This document shows positions 62,263 to 64,000 of a stretch of DNA of 64,000 bases, one piece after another; position 1 is the first letter of the stretch, and every line of letters starts with the position of its first letter. This stretch comes from Alloprevotella sp. (GTDB lineage Bacteria > Bacteroidota > Bacteroidia > Bacteroidales > Bacteroidaceae): NCBI GenBank assembly GCA_017478625.1, contig JAFVDF010000001.1, positions 91,166 to 155,165 of the forward strand, read 5' to 3'. The position numbers and the translations under genes were made by a program. Under the pieces are notes generated by a model. The model did not search any database. It was not told the origin of the DNA and was given only the letters and a program-made list of their open reading frames with translations.

Positions 62263-63612
62263 ATGAGCATTCCCTTTGTCAATCCTGAGACCACTATTTG
62301 CGCGCCGGCTACAGCCGAGGGCGGCGCTCTCAGTCTTATACGAGTATCTGGGCCTCAAGCCTTGTCTATTGTTAGTAGTATTGTAGATAAAGATCTCACG
62401 CTCCAACAGCCCAACACCATACGATTTATGCGCGCACGTGATGGTGAAGAGCTTATTGACGAGGTACTTGTCAGCATATTCAAAGCACCTGCAAGTTATA
62501 CGGGGGAAGATATGTGTGAAGTCTCCTGTCATGGTTCAACCTATATCGTTCAGAAACTGCTTGAAGTTCTTGTGAAGAATGGATGCATTATGGCTAATCC
62601 TGGAGAGTTTACTCAGCGTGCATTTTTGAACGGCAAAATGGACTTAAGTCAGGCTGAAGCCGTAGCAGATATTATCGCTGCTTCCTCAAAAGTGGCTCAC
62701 GATATAGCAATCAAGCAACTAAGGGGACAATTGAGTAATTCTCTCTCAGAACTCCGTAGTCAATTACTGAAATTGACCTCTTTGCTCGAGCTGGAACTCG
62801 ATTTCTCTGATCACGAAGACTTGGAATTTGCTGACAGAGACCAATTAAAGCAACTGGCAGAAGAGATAAATCTGCACATAAGTCAATTGACCGAAAGTTT
62901 CCGACTTGGAAATGCCATTAAAAACGGCATTCCTGTGGCGATAATCGGCAAGACAAATGTGGGAAAGTCCACCATTCTCAATCGCTTATTACACGATGAA
63001 CGCGCAATCGTATCGGATGTGCATGGAACCACACGTGACACCATTGAAGATACGGTGCAATTGAACGGTGTACTATTTCGCATAATTGACACGGCTGGCC
63101 TACGTGAAACTTCAGACACTGTGGAACAGATCGGCATAGAGCGAACCTATCAAGCCATACACAAAGCAACCATCGTACTTTGGGTAATTGATCAAGAACC
63201 TGATGCCATCGAGCGACAAGAAATAACTTCACTAACTGAGGACAAAGAGCTGATCATCGTGCGTAATAAAATTGATCAATCCGCTTCTACCACCAGCCAA
63301 AATTATATTCCCATATCAGCAAAGACAGGCAAAAATTTCGAAAAGCTTGAACTTGCCATCTACGAAAGAGCTGGAATCTCTCTTATCCCCGAAGGCAGTG
63401 TTATCATTACTAATGCGCGCCACTACGAAGCCCTTCAAGGAGCACAACAGGCTATTCAAAAAGCACTGCAAGGTATTCGCTCCAATCTACCTGGTGATTT
63501 ATTAGCCGAAAATCTCCGAGAAACACTTCACTTTCTTGCCGAAATCGTTGGTGAAATTTCGTCACAGGATATACTCAATAACATTTTCAAAAATTTCTGC
63601 GTGGGAAAATAA
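62263..63612 (+). CDS. mnmE: tRNA modification GTPase MnmE
   Basis: A 449-aa GTPase that with MnmG modifies U34 of tRNAs. The N-terminal formyl-THF-binding domain begins ICAPATAEGGALSLIRVSG; the G domain has GKTNVGKSTILN, DTAGLRETSD and NKID. The C-terminal FCVGK matches the catalytic CxGK tail. The length is full for the family. It is the last chromosomal gene before the integrase. Confidence 0.96.
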   Translation: MSIPFVNPETTICAPATAEGGALSLIRVSGPQALSIVSSIVDKDLTLQQPNTIRFMRARDGEELIDEVLVSIFKAPASYTGEDMCEVSCHGSTYIVQKLLEVLVKNGCIMANPGEFTQRAFLNGKMDLSQAEAVADIIAASSKVAHDIAIKQLRGQLSNSLSELRSQLLKLTSLLELELDFSDHEDLEFADRDQLKQLAEEINLHISQLTESFRLGNAIKNGIPVAIIGKTNVGKSTILNRLLHDERAIVSDVHGTTRDTIEDTVQLNGVLFRIIDTAGLRETSDTVEQIGIERTYQAIHKATIVLWVIDQEPDAIERQEITSLTEDKELIIVRNKIDQSASTTSQNYIPISAKTGKNFEKLELAIYERAGISLIPEGSVIITNARHYEALQGAQQAIQKALQGIRSNLPGDLLAENLRETLHFLAEIVGEISSQDILNNIFKNFCVGK

Positions 63613-63880
63613 GTTTTGCATCGGAAAGTGAAGGCGTTGTTAAGAAAGACCTATAAAGTGACAAAAGACGCTTGTAACTTACTGTTACACAAGTGTTAAA
63701 GTTTACTTTTGTTTTTGCAGGTTCTTGACCAGCGTACTTGATTATTGCCAAAATTTTCGTAACTTTGTCCCCCAGATGTCCCCCGAGAGGTTACCTTTTT
63801 GAAAAATCTGTCCCCCATGGCAGGAAAAAGTGTCCCTCGAAAAGCGTCTTTAGTGGTTATCTTTTAAACTCTAAGTTACG
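63613..63880 (+). promoter_or_regulatory. Integrase leader: promoter, inverted repeat and four TGTCCC-type direct repeats
   Basis: TTG (63738-63740) and TAACTTTG (63760-63767) with 19 bp between them form a promoter, with a start near 63773. TGTCCCCC occurs at 63766-63773, 63777-63784 and 63809-63816, and TGTCCCTC at 63829-63836. An inverted repeat GTAAC-TTACT-GTTAC lies at 63674-63688. These could be integrase arm-binding sites near an attachment site. I cannot identify the core or the partner repeat, which lies outside the window. No gene is seen here. Confidence 0.5.
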
Positions 63881-64000
63881 ATGGCAAAGAAACAATCATC
63901 CAGTGTCCTGAGAGGACAAGTTAAGCTTAGTGAGAAGAAGCTCGACGATGGCAGTTCGACTCTCTATCTCGACATCAATGTCAATGGCAAACGACACAAG
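63881..64000 (+). CDS. Tyrosine-type site-specific integrase, N-terminal fragment (cut by window edge)
   Basis: The first 40 codons are visible and the frame is open to the window end. The sequence QVKLSEKKLDDGSSTLYLDINVNGKRHK matches the arm-type DNA-binding N-terminus of Bacteroidota phage/conjugative-element integrases. The catalytic domain is out of view. It points rightward, away from mnmE, so the integrated element presumably continues to the right of the window. Confidence 0.75.
   Translation, partial: MAKKQSSSVLRGQVKLSEKKLDDGSSTLYLDINVNGKRHK

Noticed and set aside
63613-63880. A defined attachment core for the integrase
   Set aside because: GTAACTTTG resembles known Bacteroides att cores but is better explained as the promoter -7 box, and the second repeat is outside the window.

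Overview
The window comes from a chromosome of the Bacteroidota, most likely order Bacteroidales. The evidence is a set of type IX secretion genes (a sov/sprA-type translocon and a porE-type anchor), a menaquinone methyltransferase, a LolE-type permease, DUF4296, DUF4924, DUF5063 and DUF5715 proteins, almost no Shine-Dalgarno sequences, and promoters of the Bacteroides type (TTTG, about 19-20 bp, then TAnnTTTG). I cannot fix the genus. Apart from the last 400 bases it reads as core chromosome.

Layout: 0.1-1.9 kb, a biotin-dependent-type carboxyltransferase; 2.0-3.5 kb (-), an exported nitroreductase and an exported nuclease; 3.9-7.7 kb (+), etfB-etfA-small membrane protein-acyl-CoA dehydrogenase; 7.8-11.2 kb (-), phoH-purC-menG-aroE; 11.4-12.2 kb, a DUF5715 peptidase-like protein meeting prs tail to tail; 13.4-15.5 kb (-), porE; 15.8-19.3 kb (+), nagA-DUF5063-exonuclease-rlmI, then initiator tRNA; 19.7-21.8 kb (-), a small winged-helix protein and a Na/Pi cotransporter; 22.0-23.3 kb, a polytopic membrane protein; 23.3-25.8 kb (-), an aminotransferase and a LolE-like permease; 26.1-26.7 kb, an HU/winged-helix protein; 26.7-36.3 kb (-), ruvA-sov-FAH-DUF1460; 36.7-40.5 kb (+), guaA-small protein-thioesterase-aroB-FMN-binding protein; 40.6-46.6 kb (-), recD-like helicase-cls-C10 peptidase-queA; 47.0-49.1 kb (+), tetR-fabG-rluA; 49.1-54.5 kb (-), ileS-dksA-lspA-DUF4296 lipoprotein; 54.8-58.5 kb (+), lysE-DUF4924-rfbD-prfC; then tRNA-Met(CAT), a GH92 glycosidase and mnmE. 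At 63.9 kb a tyrosine integrase begins, marking the edge of a mobile element that continues outside the window.

The most unusual feature is a family of six identical-architecture 74-bp elements at 3.6, 15.6, 25.9, 36.5, 46.8 and 54.7 kb. Each has three 13-bp palindromes (TTCACANTGTGAA) with centres exactly 21 bp apart, plus a conserved tail (consensus AAAACGSCATTATGG). All six lie between divergently transcribed genes, in the spacer between the two predicted promoters, roughly every 10 kb. The 21-bp phasing (two helical turns) suggests three protein dimers on one DNA face. I know of no described system that matches and treat it as a candidate chromosome-organising or insulator element.

Functional links: PorE and Sov belong to the type IX system, and the C10 protease carries a short C-terminal tail that could make it a client. 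EtfAB would take electrons from the acyl-CoA dehydrogenase. LspA overlaps the gene of a lipoprotein that it could process.
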